Positions 1-10,653 of a stretch of 64,000 bases of DNA are shown one piece after another. The position numbers were made by a program, and so were the translations under genes. Source of the DNA: Streptomyces cupreus. Its GTDB lineage: Bacteria; Actinomycetota; Actinomycetes; Streptomycetales; Streptomycetaceae. The stretch is from positions 124,001 through 188,000 of the forward strand of contig NZ_JACMSF010000005.1 in the NCBI RefSeq assembly GCF_014257025.1, given 5' to 3'. The notes under the pieces were generated by a model that was given only the letters and a program-made list of their open reading frames with translations, was not told the origin of the DNA and did no database searches. Within the stretch, counting starts at the first letter, position 1. Each line of letters opens with the position of its first letter.

Positions 1-854
<854 letters not shown>

Positions 855-859
855 GAAGT

Positions 860-871
860 CTGAGAATTTCC
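860..871 (+). repeat. Copy 1 of a 12-bp direct repeat flanking the LCP gene
   Basis: CTGAGAATTTCC lies just after the xylanase stop codon. The identical 12-mer recurs at 1968-1979, overlapping the stop codon of the next gene. The A/T-rich word is conspicuous in this composition. Its meaning is unknown. Confidence 0.5.
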
Positions 872-927
872 CAAGAAACCGGTCCCGGACGCGCTCGCCG
901 TAATAATGCGGACTTACGTTCCTGTCC

Positions 928-1971
928 GTGACGGGAGACGAGACGAACGGGGACGAGGGCAGACGAGTGGGCCGGCGGTCGAGAGCGCTGAGGATCGCCG
1001 GCCTCACCCTCGCGGGCGTGCTGGTGCTGGCCGCCGGGGCGGCGGGCTGGGCGTACTGGCAGCTCAACGACAACATCAAGAGCGTCGACATCAACACCGC
1101 GCTCGGCGACAACCGTCCGGCGAAGCCGACCCCGTCGGCCACCGCCACGGCCGAGGAACTGCCCACCGAGGCCCTGAACATCCTGGTCCTCGGCTCCGAC
1201 TCGCGCAGCGGCGCGGAGAACCAGGCGCTCGGCGGCGGCGACAGCACCGGCGCCCGCTCCGACACGGCGATGGTGGTCCACCTCGACGCGGGCCGTTCCG
1301 AGGCGACGGTGGTGAGCATCCCGCGCGACACCCTCGTCACGCGTCCCTCCTGCCCGCTGGAGAACGGCGGTTCGACCGAGGCCGCCTACAACGCCATGTT
1401 CAACAGCGCCTACGCGGTGGGCGGTCCCGTGTGTGCGGTGAAGACCGTCGAGTCGCTCACGAACGTCCGCATGGACCACTACATCGAGATCGACTTCGCG
1501 GGCTTCGCGAAGCTGGTGGACGCGCTCGGCGGGGTCACCGTCACGACCGAGGAGGACATCGACGACGAGGACAGCCACCTCACGCTGGAGGCCGGCACCC
1601 ACCATCTCGACGGCGAGCAGGCCCTGGCCCTCGCCCGCACCCGGCACGCCATAGGCGACGGCAGCGATCTGGGCCGCATAGGCCTCCAGCAGCAGCTGGT
1701 GAAGGCACTGCTGGAGCAGATCTCCACGACCGACCTGCTCACCGACCCCGCCAAGCTGTACCGGGTCGCCGACGCGGTCACCGGCAGCCTCACCACGGAC
1801 ACCGGCCTGGATTCCCTGACCGAGCTGACCCGCCTCGGCCAGAGCCTGAAGGATCTGTCCGCCGACTCCGTGACGACGGTGACCATGCCCGTCGTACCGG
1901 CTCCGTCGGACCGCAACCGGGTGGTCGCGGAGGAGCCGGAGGCGAGCGAGCTGTGGGAATCGCTGCGCTGA
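928..1971 (+). CDS. LytR-CpsA-Psr (LCP) family cell-wall glycopolymer transferase
   Basis: LCP enzymes transfer lipid-linked glycopolymers (teichoic-acid-like or capsular) onto peptidoglycan at the outer membrane face. The 347-aa protein has a basic N-terminus, one membrane segment at about residues 21-44, a Pro/Thr linker, and an extracytoplasmic LCP domain from about 83. Visible motifs are NILVLGSDSR, RSDTAMVVHLD, SIPRDT and, near residue 237, LARTRH...DLGRIGLQQQ, which carry the acidic and arginine residues used for pyrophosphate binding. I chose the GTG at 928 because it begins a complete basic-TM-LCP architecture. The gene stands alone, 73 bp after the xylanase gene and convergent with the methyltransferase. 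The exact polymer substrate cannot be inferred. Confidence 0.9.
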   Translation: MTGDETNGDEGRRVGRRSRALRIAGLTLAGVLVLAAGAAGWAYWQLNDNIKSVDINTALGDNRPAKPTPSATATAEELPTEALNILVLGSDSRSGAENQALGGGDSTGARSDTAMVVHLDAGRSEATVVSIPRDTLVTRPSCPLENGGSTEAAYNAMFNSAYAVGGPVCAVKTVESLTNVRMDHYIEIDFAGFAKLVDALGGVTVTTEEDIDDEDSHLTLEAGTHHLDGEQALALARTRHAIGDGSDLGRIGLQQQLVKALLEQISTTDLLTDPAKLYRVADAVTGSLTTDTGLDSLTELTRLGQSLKDLSADSVTTVTMPVVPAPSDRNRVVAEEPEASELWESLR

Positions 1972-1979
1972 GAATTTCC
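1968..1979 (+). repeat. Copy 2 of the 12-bp direct repeat
   Basis: This is an exact second copy of CTGAGAATTTCC, overlapping the TGA stop of the LCP gene, about 1.1 kb from copy 1. Confidence 0.5.
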
Positions 1980-1993
1980 AGCGCCTGGGGGAA

Positions 1994-3154
1994 CTAGGCC
2001 GGGTGCCCGAGCAGCATCGTCGGCGCCCCGGCGACCCGGGTCAGGAACACCGTCGCCGAGTTCGGCCCGTGCGGCTTGACCTTCCTGCGCAGCTCCTCCG
2101 GCTCGACGGCGGACCCGCGCTTCTTGACGGTGAGGACGCCGACCTCGCGCTGCCGTAGCAGAGCCTTCAACTTCTTGACGTTGAAGTGGAGTTGGTCGGT
2201 GATCTCGTAGGCGGAGGCGTACGGGGTGGGGCGCAGGGTGTCGGCGGTGACGTAGGCGATGGTCGGGTCGATCAGACCGCCGTCCAGTTCCTCGGCGACC
2301 TCGGCGACCAGGTGGGAGCGGATGACGGCGCCGTCGGGCTCGTACAAGTACCTTCCTACGGGCCGGACTTCGGGGTCGGGCAGGCCGCTTCCGAGGAGGG
2401 TGCGGGGTCCGGGGAGCAGGGTCGCCCGGACGGCGCCCGGAGCGGTCCCGAACCACAGCACCGCCTCCTTCACATCCCCGCCGTCCGAGATCCACTCGGC
2501 CTCGGCCTCGGCGGGGACCGCCTCGTGCGGGACGCCGGGGGCGATCTTCAGGGCGGCGTGCGGCGCCCCCAGAGCCGCCTGCACGGCCCAGGACAGCGGC
2601 GGCGAGTAGGCCTCGGGATCGAAGATCCGGCCCCGGCCACCGCGCCGGGCCGGGTCGACGAACACGGCGTCGTAGCCGGCCGTGTCGACCTCCGTCACAT
2701 CCGCCTCGCGTACCTCGATCAGTCCGGCGAGGCCGAGCGCGTCGGCATTGGCGCGGGCGGCGGCGGCCGTCAGGGGGTCCCGGTCCACCGCCAGCACCCG
2801 GATCCCGGCCCGCGCCAGCGCGATCGCGTCCCCGCCGATCCCGCAGCACAGGTCGGCGACGGAGGTGACGCCCAGTTCCCGGAAGCGCTCGGCCCGGTAC
2901 GTCGCCACGCTCGCCCGCGTGGACTGCTCGACCCCGTTCGGCGTGAAGAACATCCGCCGCGCGTCCTCGGCGCCGAACTTCGGCTCCGCCCGCTGCCGCA
3001 GCCGCGCTTGTCCGAGCGCCGCCGACACCAGCTCGGCGGGGTGGTCCCGGCGCAGCCGGGTGGCGACCGCGAGTTCGTCGGCGGGGGCGGTGCCGCGCAC
3101 TTCGTCGAGGAGGGCGCGGCCCTCGGGCGTGAGGAGGGGGGCGAGGTCGTTCAC
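1994..3154 (-). CDS. Class I SAM-dependent methyltransferase with THUMP-like C-terminal domain
   Basis: The 386-aa protein has a Rossmann methyltransferase core. The SAM-binding motif I is VADLCCGIGGDAIALA (residues 99-114), followed by the acidic LAVDRDP strand end and the DPARR motif in FVDPARRGGRGR (about 166-176). The C-terminal roughly 90 residues (from YVTADTLRPTP through HFNVKKLKALL to the end) resemble the THUMP-like domain that accompanies such enzymes and suggests an RNA substrate. The substrate is not known to me. It starts at ATG and converges on the LCP gene, leaving 22 bp between stops. Length and organisation look intact. Confidence 0.8.
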   Translation of the reverse strand: MNDLAPLLTPEGRALLDEVRGTAPADELAVATRLRRDHPAELVSAALGQARLRQRAEPKFGAEDARRMFFTPNGVEQSTRASVATYRAERFRELGVTSVADLCCGIGGDAIALARAGIRVLAVDRDPLTAAAARANADALGLAGLIEVREADVTEVDTAGYDAVFVDPARRGGRGRIFDPEAYSPPLSWAVQAALGAPHAALKIAPGVPHEAVPAEAEAEWISDGGDVKEAVLWFGTAPGAVRATLLPGPRTLLGSGLPDPEVRPVGRYLYEPDGAVIRSHLVAEVAEELDGGLIDPTIAYVTADTLRPTPYASAYEITDQLHFNVKKLKALLRQREVGVLTVKKRGSAVEPEELRRKVKPHGPNSATVFLTRVAGAPTMLLGHPA

Positions 3155-3244
3155 CGGGTCATTGTGGGCCAGCCGGTGGATGGTGCGCCCGCCGTGGCGG
3201 TGTCGGCGGGGGTTCGGGGCGGGGTCCTGGGAGGATCCAGCCCC

Positions 3245-4174
3245 ATGCGACTAGTAGTACAAAATGATAAAAACCGGTCCATTCGAGGGTCCCGGATCCG
3301 CGGCGGAATCGCCGTGCTCGCCGTCGCCGCCATCGCCTCCGGCTGCGCCCAGGGCACCGGCCCCAAGCCCCGCCCCGCCCCCGGCCAGCAGCCCCTCCTG
3401 GCGCCCCCCGCCCGCGCCCTGGACTCCTACGCCACCAAGCTGCGCGCCACCGCCGCCGCCCGGGCCGCCGCCGCGAAACGCTGGGGCCTCGCCAAGGTCC
3501 CGCTGACGGCCCCGGCACCGCCCGCGAAGAAGCCGAGGATCACCACCCGCAAGGGCTTCGAGGTCGACGGACACGCCGAACGGAACCTCCCGCCGGTCTT
3601 CACCACGATCCCCACCCAGCAGAAGATCGTCTTCCTCACCATCGACGACGGCGCCGAGAAGGACCCGGCGTTCCTGCGGATGATGACCGAGCTGAGGATC
3701 CCGTACACCGCCTTCCTCAGCGACTACCTGGTGAAGGAGGACTACGCCTACTTCAAGCGGATGCAGGGGGCGGGCGTGGTCCTGAACAACCACACCCTCC
3801 ATCACCCGTATCTGCCGGGGCTGTCGTACGCCGGTCAGAAGTACGAGATCTGCGGGATGCAGGAGGTGATCGAGGAGCGGTACGGCAAGCGGCCCGTCCT
3901 GTTCCGGCCGCCCTTCGGCAGCTACAACGAGAACACCCTGCTCGCCGCCAAGGCCTGCGGCATCACCCACGCGCCCCTGTGGAACGAGGAGGTCTTCGTC
4001 GACCGCTGGGAGTACCGCGAGTGGGACCGGGACATCCACCCCGGCGACATCGTGCTCAGTCACTTCCGGGGCAAGGAGCACTGGAAGGGCACCATGCCCG
4101 ACATGATCCGCCGGTTCCTCGAAAAGGTCACCGCCAAGGGGTACGCGGTGGCGCGTCTTGAGGACTACCTGTGA
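3245..4174 (+). CDS. Lipoprotein polysaccharide deacetylase (NodB homology domain)
   Basis: This is a predicted membrane-anchored carbohydrate esterase family 4 enzyme that removes N-acetyl groups from cell-wall or other polysaccharides. The N-terminus has a hydrophobic signal ending in the lipobox IASGC (cysteine about residue 35). An Ala-rich spacer follows, then the NodB domain from about residue 125: TIDDGAEKD (catalytic Asp, metal Asp), NNHTLHH (metal His), RPPFGSYNE, an Asp/Trp-rich motif WEYREWD, and IVLSHF (catalytic His). All five CE4 motifs are therefore present. The start was placed at ATG 3245, where the signal peptide begins; the first dozen codons are unusually A/T-rich. The gene is translationally coupled to a second deacetylase. 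Confidence 0.88.
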   Translation: MRLVVQNDKNRSIRGSRIRGGIAVLAVAAIASGCAQGTGPKPRPAPGQQPLLAPPARALDSYATKLRATAAARAAAAKRWGLAKVPLTAPAPPAKKPRITTRKGFEVDGHAERNLPPVFTTIPTQQKIVFLTIDDGAEKDPAFLRMMTELRIPYTAFLSDYLVKEDYAYFKRMQGAGVVLNNHTLHHPYLPGLSYAGQKYEICGMQEVIEERYGKRPVLFRPPFGSYNENTLLAAKACGITHAPLWNEEVFVDRWEYREWDRDIHPGDIVLSHFRGKEHWKGTMPDMIRRFLEKVTAKGYAVARLEDYL

Positions 4175-4866
4175 GGCCCCGGGGTCCGCTTGCCGGGGCG
4201 GTGGTGGCCCTGCTCCTGACGGGCTGCGCCCAGGCCGCGGGCCCCTCGGACCGCCCGGGAGGACAGGCGGCCCGTGTCCCCCTCCCGCCGGTGGTGGAGC
4301 ACATCCAGACCCGGGACAAGGTCGTCTTCCTCACCTACGACGACGGCGCCGAGCAGGACCCCCGCTTCATCGACCTGGTCCGTGAACGGCGGCTCCCGGT
4401 CGCCATGTTCCTCACGGACAGCGTGGTCGGCCCGGGCTACGCCCACTTCGCGCGCCTTCAGTCGGTGGGCGCGTCGATCCAGAACCACACCCTCGACCAC
4501 ACGGCCCTGCGCGGACTGCCGTACGCCGGTCAGCGCGCCGAGATCTGCGGCCAGCAGAACAAACTCCGCGCCCGCTTCGGCGTCCGCCCCCGCCTCTTCC
4601 GCCCACCGCACGGCACGTACGACACGACGACGCTGCGCGCGGCGGCCGGCTGCGGAATCTCGGCGGTGGTGCTGTGGCGGGCGGCGATGGGGAGCGAGGG
4701 GACTCTGACGTACGCCGAGGGCCCGCACCGCCTGCGCCCCGGCGACATCGTCTCGCTGCCCTCGGACGACCCGACAGGGGTGCCGCTGGTGGAGCGGACG
4801 CTGCGATTGCTGGGGGAGATCCGGGCTGGGGGTCTTACTGTGGGCCGCCTGGAGGACTACCTGTAG
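4171..4866 (+). CDS. Second lipoprotein polysaccharide deacetylase-like protein, motif 5 degenerate
   Basis: This 231-aa paralogue of the preceding gene starts at a GTG overlapping the previous TGA (GTGA), so translation is probably coupled. Its lipobox is LLTGC (cysteine about residue 19). Motifs 1-3 of the NodB domain are kept: TYDDGAEQD, QNHTLDH, RPPHGTYDT. The region matching motif 5 reads DIVSLPSDD instead of the LSH that carries the catalytic histidine, and the Trp/Asp-rich motif 4 is replaced by SEGTLTYAEG. It could therefore be a weak or inactive partner, or use another residue. The shared C-terminus GRLEDYL / ARLEDYL supports a tandem duplication. Confidence 0.82.
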   Translation: MRPRGPLAGAVVALLLTGCAQAAGPSDRPGGQAARVPLPPVVEHIQTRDKVVFLTYDDGAEQDPRFIDLVRERRLPVAMFLTDSVVGPGYAHFARLQSVGASIQNHTLDHTALRGLPYAGQRAEICGQQNKLRARFGVRPRLFRPPHGTYDTTTLRAAAGCGISAVVLWRAAMGSEGTLTYAEGPHRLRPGDIVSLPSDDPTGVPLVERTLRLLGEIRAGGLTVGRLEDYL

Positions 4867-4993
4867 CCCCAATAGCCCGTCCGGCGCTCGAGGGCGAGGC
4901 CGTTCAGGCCGAAGGGGGTCTGGGGGCGCAGTCACCCAGGGACGGCCACGGCAGCGCCGGTGACCAGGAATCCGGCCCGGCCAGCGCAGCGAA

Positions 4994-5020
4994 TTGGCAC
5001 TCCGCTTGACCGAGTGCTAA
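4994..5020 (+). promoter_or_regulatory. CIRCE operator 1 (HrcA site)
   Basis: TTGGCACTC-N9-GAGTGCTAA matches the CIRCE consensus TTAGCACTC-N9-GAGTGCTAA at all but one base. It overlaps the -35 element of the groES promoter. HrcA repression is established for this element. Confidence 0.95.
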
Positions 5021-5033
5021 TCGCGGTCATAGT
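5006..5033 (+). promoter_or_regulatory. Probable groES vegetative promoter
   Basis: TTGACC (5006-5011) and CATAGT (5028-5033) are separated by 16 bp and flanked by the two CIRCE elements, the arrangement expected for an HrcA-repressed heat-shock promoter. The start of transcription is inferred only. Confidence 0.65.
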
Positions 5034-5040
5034 CTCGGCT

Positions 5041-5067
5041 CTGGCACTCGGCAGATGAGAGTGCCAA
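5041..5067 (+). promoter_or_regulatory. CIRCE operator 2 (HrcA site)
   Basis: CTGGCACTC-N9-GAGTGCCAA is a second CIRCE with an intact GCACTC/GAGTGC core. It lies just downstream of the predicted -10 element. Confidence 0.92.
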
Positions 5068-5166
5068 CTACGCGACGGGCAGGTCCGGCACCCGCGACGA
5101 CGGATCGACCTGGTCGCCACCTCAGACAGTTAACCCCGTGAGATCTCCGAAGGGGGAGGTCGGATC

Positions 5167-5475
5167 GTGACGACCGCCAGCTCCAAGGTTGCCATCAAGC
5201 CGCTTGAGGACCGCATCGTGGTCCAGCCGCTCGACGCCGAGCAGACCACGGCTTCTGGCCTGGTCATTCCGGACACTGCGAAGGAGAAGCCCCAGGAGGG
5301 CGTCATCCTCGCCGTCGGTCCGGGCCGCTTCGAGAACGGCGAGCGCCTGCCGCTCGACGTGAAGGTCGGCGACATCGTGCTGTACAGCAAGTACGGCGGC
5401 ACCGAGGTGAAGTACAACGGCGAGGAGTACCTCGTCCTCTCGTCCCGCGACGTGCTCGCGATCATCGAGAAGTAA
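5167..5475 (+). CDS. groES: Co-chaperonin GroES
   Basis: The 102-aa heptameric lid of the GroEL folding cage begins at GTG after an AGGGGGAGG ribosome site. The conserved core is complete: [16 protein letters not shown], then [18 protein letters not shown] (the mobile loop that touches GroEL), [34 protein letters not shown] and RDVLAIIE at the C-terminus. It is the first gene of a two-gene heat-shock operon behind two CIRCE operators, so HrcA repression and heat induction are expected. The length is normal for the family. Confidence 0.98.
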   Translation: MTTASSKVAIKPLEDRIVVQPLDAEQTTASGLVIPDTAKEKPQEGVILAVGPGRFENGERLPLDVKVGDIVLYSKYGGTEVKYNGEEYLVLSSRDVLAIIEK

Positions 5476-5501
5476 GACCACCTCGAAGCATTTCGCTTCC
5501 A

Positions 5502-7223
<1,722 letters not shown>

Positions 7224-7237
7224 CGCACGTCAGCACC

Positions 7238-7268
7238 AAGGCCCGGCACCCCGAGGGTGCCGGGCCTT
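7238..7268 (+). terminator. Terminator after groEL1
   Basis: There is a perfect 14-bp stem, AAGGCCCGGCACCC / GGGTGCCGGGCCTT, with a CGA loop. It sits between convergent genes and probably serves both. Confidence 0.85.
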
Positions 7269-7277
7269 CACGTTGCC

Positions 7278-7985
7278 CTACTGCTGCAGCTCGTCCAGCG
7301 CGCCCAACTGCTCCATCAGGCCCAGCCGGTCGTACTGCCACCAGCCCTCGGCGATCTTCCCGTCCGGAGTGCACCGCTGGATGGTGCACCCGGTCATGGA
7401 CACCTTCTTGCCGGTGGCCTCGATGCCCATGAAGTCGCCCTTGTGCAGGCCGTTCCAGGTCCAGCGGGTGCACACCAGGTCGCCCTGGGCCAGCTGGTCC
7501 TCGATCGTGAACGAGAAGTCGAAGCCGCCCCGCCACATCTCCACCTCGCGCCGGATCGCATCGAGCCCGATGTTGTCCTGCGGGTTGGCGGGATCGTGGT
7601 CGTGGTAGTCCTCGATCAGCACGTCGTTGAACGTGGGCGTATCGCCCTTCGCGGACAGCTCCTCGAAGAACCGCCGCGCGGTCGCCTCGTAGAGCTGCTC
7701 GTCACGCACGACGTCCAGATCGGTGAACGTCGGCATCTCGTCGCAGAGGGCGACCATCTCCTGGAAGATCCGGTCGGTCTCCGGGAGATTCGAGTTCCGC
7801 ATCGCCTCCTCGTACGACGGGAACTCCACGATCTCGATGAAGTGCGATGCGTCGGACCGGTCCTTGCCGATCACACTGTGCGTCGCGGTCCGCTTCCCCT
7901 TGGTCTGCTCGACCCATGTGTCCATCAGCCGGTTCATCTCGTCGAACCGGTTCGTCTTGCAGTCGATGAGCTGTACGAACGTCAT
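7278..7985 (-). CDS. Two-domain protein: ABM-like N-terminus plus SnoaL-like (ester cyclase) C-terminus
   Basis: The 235-aa protein starts at ATG 7985, preceded by GGAGG with seven bases of spacing, which fixes the start. Residues 1-95 (MTFVQLIDCKTNRFDEM... HFIEIVEFPSYEEAM) look like a dimeric alpha/beta-barrel domain of the antibiotic-biosynthesis-monooxygenase type. Residues 100-235 (YEATARRFFEELSAKGD... IEDYHDHDP... GIEATGKKVSMTGCTIQRCTPDGKIAEGWWQYDRLGLMEQLG) have the pattern of SnoaL-like polyketide cyclases/ester cyclases. The substrate is unknown and no polyketide genes are nearby, so a general detoxification or metabolic role is equally possible. The gene converges on groEL1 and shares its terminator. 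Confidence 0.75.
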   Translation of the reverse strand: MTFVQLIDCKTNRFDEMNRLMDTWVEQTKGKRTATHSVIGKDRSDASHFIEIVEFPSYEEAMRNSNLPETDRIFQEMVALCDEMPTFTDLDVVRDEQLYEATARRFFEELSAKGDTPTFNDVLIEDYHDHDPANPQDNIGLDAIRREVEMWRGGFDFSFTIEDQLAQGDLVCTRWTWNGLHKGDFMGIEATGKKVSMTGCTIQRCTPDGKIAEGWWQYDRLGLMEQLGALDELQQ

Positions 7986-8056
7986 GGCGTTGCCTCCGTC
8001 CCCCGAGGGTCCGGTCGAAACAGCTCCATTCTCCTCCGGTTGCCCGGACTCGCGCT

Positions 8057-8830
8057 TTACCGCGGCCCGTACTTGCGCCCCGTCCTGGAGGTGATCCCGC
8101 CGAGCATGCCGCGCGGTACGACCTTCGTGACGCCCATCAGCACCTTGTACCGGGGGTCCGGGATCGACAGCGTCTTGCCCCGCGCCAGATCGCCGAGGGC
8201 GGACGCGACCAGCTTGTCGGCGTCCAGCCACATCCAGCCCGGGATGTTGTCCGTGCCCATCCCGGCCCGCTCATGGAACTCGGTGCGCACGAAGCCGGGG
8301 CACAGCGCCATCAGGCGCACCCCGCTGCCCGCCAGATCCCGGGCCGCTCCCTGCGTGAACTGCACGACCCAGGCCTTGGAGGCGCCGTAGGTCCCGCGCG
8401 GCACGAAGGCGGCGACCGAGGCGACGTTGACGACCCCGCCCCGGCCGCGCTCGCGCATCGCCTCGGTCGCGGCGGACGTCAGCCGCAGCACCGCCTCGCA
8501 GTGCACCTTGAGCATCTTCAGCTCATCGGCCATGGAGACGTCGAGATAGCGGCCCCTGTTGCCGAAACCGGCGTTGTTGATCAGCAGGTCGACGGGGTTC
8601 CTGCGGTCGGCGAGCCGGGCGGCCACCGCCTCGATGCCCTCGTCCCTCGCCAGGTCCGCGGTCAGGACCTCCGCCTCGATGCCGTGCCGGTCGTGCAGCT
8701 CGGTCGCCTGCTCGCGCAGCCGCTTGGTGTCCCGTGCGACGAGGACGAGGTCGTGCCCGTCGGCGGCGAGCCGCCGTGCGAACGCGGCGCCGATGCCCGC
8801 GGTCGATCCCGTGATGAGAGCCGTTGTCAT
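8057..8830 (-). CDS. Short-chain dehydrogenase/reductase (SDR)
   Basis: The 257-aa classical SDR has the cofactor motif TGSTAGIG (residues 7-14), the adenine-pocket acidic residue in TADL (about 58-60), NNAG (85-88), the catalytic serine in VNVASVA (138), and YGASK with Tyr148/Lys152. The C-terminal region, with PGFVRTEF and a roughly 70-residue extension ending SRTGRKYGPR, resembles the SDR subfamily that acts on lipid-like ketones and alcohols. The substrate cannot be deduced. It lies 71 bp upstream of the SnoaL-like gene on the same strand and may be co-transcribed with it. Confidence 0.88.
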   Translation of the reverse strand: MTTALITGSTAGIGAAFARRLAADGHDLVLVARDTKRLREQATELHDRHGIEAEVLTADLARDEGIEAVAARLADRRNPVDLLINNAGFGNRGRYLDVSMADELKMLKVHCEAVLRLTSAATEAMRERGRGGVVNVASVAAFVPRGTYGASKAWVVQFTQGAARDLAGSGVRLMALCPGFVRTEFHERAGMGTDNIPGWMWLDADKLVASALGDLARGKTLSIPDPRYKVLMGVTKVVPRGMLGGITSRTGRKYGPR

Positions 8831-8918
8831 GGACCAAGATTAGTGACCCGGACCGGAGGAATCCGCTCCACGCCCGGCTCCTTCCCAGGACCCACCCACC
8901 CGGTCACCCGACGTCACG

Positions 8919-9587
8919 TCAGCCCCCGTGCTGCGCCACGTACTTGCGCGCCGCCGCCAGCGACTCCGGGTGCAGCGCCTCCCCCGCCGGCAGCAGCCGC
9001 GGCAACAGCTCCCGCTCTGTGGTGACCGCCCGGAACTGCAGTGCCACCGTCACCTCGTGGTCCGGCCGGTGCACGACCTCGATCGCGTCGCCCGCCCGCA
9101 CCTCACCGGGCTCGATCACCCGCAGATACGCCCCCGGCGCCCCCTTCGCCGTGAACCGCTTCACCCACCGCTCTTCCCCCACATGGCCCTGGAAGGTACG
9201 GCACGGAATCCGCCCGCAGGTCACCTCCAGCACCACCTCGGAGCCGACCCGCCAGCGCTCACCGATCAGGGCGCCGGACACGTCCAGGCCGGTCGTCGTG
9301 AGGTTCTCGCCGAAGGCGCCGTTGGCCAGCGGCCGGCCCAACTCCCGTTCCCAGTCGTCCAGGTCCTCGCGCGCCACTGCGTACACGGCCTGGTCGTCCC
9401 CGCCGTGATGCCGCATGTCGCACACCTCGTCCCCGGCCAGACCGCTCGCCCCGGTTCCCTTCGGCCCCGGCGCCGCCACCCGCACCGCCGCGTCGGTCGG
9501 CCGCTTGTCGATTCCGGTCACACCCTCGGGTTGGTCCGTGTAGGGGACGGATGTCCGACGGCCGAGGTTCACAGACAGAAGCTTCAT
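8919..9587 (-). CDS. MOSC domain protein (YiiM-like)
   Basis: MOSC domains bind a sulfur-carrying molybdenum cofactor or related sulfur compounds. The 222-aa protein has GDEVCDMRHHGGDDQAVYAVAREDLDDWE, GAFGENLTT, VLEVTCGRIPCRTFQGH (with the invariant cysteine in CGRIPC), and a C-terminal alpha-helical part with HPESLAAARKY. These match the YiiM-type architecture of detoxification reductases. The start at ATG 9587 (MKLLSVNLG) fits the family start; an in-frame GTG at 9623 would add 12 residues. It is divergent from the LysR gene, so that regulator may control it. Confidence 0.85.
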   Translation of the reverse strand: MKLLSVNLGRRTSVPYTDQPEGVTGIDKRPTDAAVRVAAPGPKGTGASGLAGDEVCDMRHHGGDDQAVYAVAREDLDDWERELGRPLANGAFGENLTTTGLDVSGALIGERWRVGSEVVLEVTCGRIPCRTFQGHVGEERWVKRFTAKGAPGAYLRVIEPGEVRAGDAIEVVHRPDHEVTVALQFRAVTTERELLPRLLPAGEALHPESLAAARKYVAQHGG

Positions 9588-9629
9588 GACAGCACGGTAG
9601 GCGAGGGAGGCCCAAAGCTTCACCGCATT

Positions 9630-9659
9630 AATCAGCGCCGTATCAAAGCCTCGCTTATT
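9630..9659. promoter_or_regulatory. Possible LysR-type operator between MOSC and LysR genes
   Basis: AATCAGC-N16-GCTTATT is an imperfect inverted repeat (one mismatch) in the only A/T-rich stretch of the divergent intergenic region. LysR proteins commonly bind such spaced dyads. This assignment is weak. Confidence 0.3.
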
Positions 9660-9667
9660 CTTGTGGT

Positions 9668-10585
9668 GTGATCGAGGCCCGACATCTCCGCGTCCTGCGC
9701 GCCGTCGCCGCCACCGGCTCCTTCTCGGCGGCGGGGCGGGAACTGGGCTGCACCCAGCCCGCCGTCAGCCAGCAGATGAAGGCGCTGGAGGCGTCCGTCG
9801 GCACGCCCCTGCTCATCCGCAGCGGCCGCGAGATGCGCCTGACCCAGGCGGGCGAGGCCCTCGTCCGGCACGCGGCAGGCATCCTCGCCGGGCTCACCGC
9901 AGCCGAGGAGGAGGTCGCCGCCATCGCGGGCCTGCGCGCCGGGCGGGTACGCCTGGTCTCCTTCCCCAGCGGCAGCTCCACCCTCGTCCCCACCGCCCTC
10001 GCCGCCCTGCGTGCCGCCCACCCCGGCACCCGGGTCTCCCTGGAGGAGGCCGAGCCGCCGAAGTCCGTCGAGCTGCTCCGCGAGGGCGACTGCGACCTCG
10101 CGCTCGCCTTCCGCTACGAAGGGGCGGCCCAGGAAGGCGAATGGGACGACCTCGTCGTACGGCCCCTGCTCACCGACCGCCTGGTCGCCCTCGTACCGGA
10201 GCGGCACCGGCTCGCGCGCGCGAAGTCCGTGGCGATCGGCGAACTCGCCGCCGAGCCCTGGATCGCCGGATGCCCGCGCTGCCGCGGCCAGTTGGTCGAG
10301 GTGTGCGAGGGCGCCGGGTTCACCCCGCGCATCGACTTCGCCACCGACGACTATCCGGCGGTGGTCGGCCTGGTCGGCGCGGGTCTGGGCGTGGCGGTCC
10401 TGCCCCAACTCGCCGTTGAGTCGGTACGCCCGCGCGGGGCACGCATGGTGACGCTGGAACCGGCGGTACGACGGGAGATCGTCGCCCTCACCCTGCCCGA
10501 CCTCGCCCAGGTGCCGGCGGTGACGGCGACGCTGGAGCAGCTGGCGCGGGCGGCGGACCGTCAAGTGCGGGACGCCCGGCGGTAG
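9668..10585 (+). CDS. LysR-family transcriptional regulator
   Basis: The 305-aa regulator has a LysR winged helix-turn-helix at residues 1-62 (LRVLRAVAATGSFSAAGRELGCTQPAVSQQMKALEASVGTPLL, then R...MRLTQAGEALV). A periplasmic-binding-like effector domain follows from about 90 (RVRLVSFPSGSSTLVPTALAALRAAHPG... GLVGAGLGVAVLPQLA). It starts at GTG 9668. It is divergent from the MOSC gene, and LysR proteins usually regulate themselves and a divergent neighbour. The effector is unknown. Confidence 0.9.
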   Translation: MIEARHLRVLRAVAATGSFSAAGRELGCTQPAVSQQMKALEASVGTPLLIRSGREMRLTQAGEALVRHAAGILAGLTAAEEEVAAIAGLRAGRVRLVSFPSGSSTLVPTALAALRAAHPGTRVSLEEAEPPKSVELLREGDCDLALAFRYEGAAQEGEWDDLVVRPLLTDRLVALVPERHRLARAKSVAIGELAAEPWIAGCPRCRGQLVEVCEGAGFTPRIDFATDDYPAVVGLVGAGLGVAVLPQLAVESVRPRGARMVTLEPAVRREIVALTLPDLAQVPAVTATLEQLARAADRQVRDARR

Positions 10586-10653
10586 TCGGGGCGCGTCGGG
10601 GCGCAAGAAGTAAGGGCACGCCTACGCGTGCCCCAGTTTGAAGAAACGTTACT

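Noticed and set aside
2186..3244. N-terminal extension of the first deacetylase
   Set aside because: The open upstream frame is antisense to the methyltransferase gene; the signal peptide with lipobox starts at 3245.
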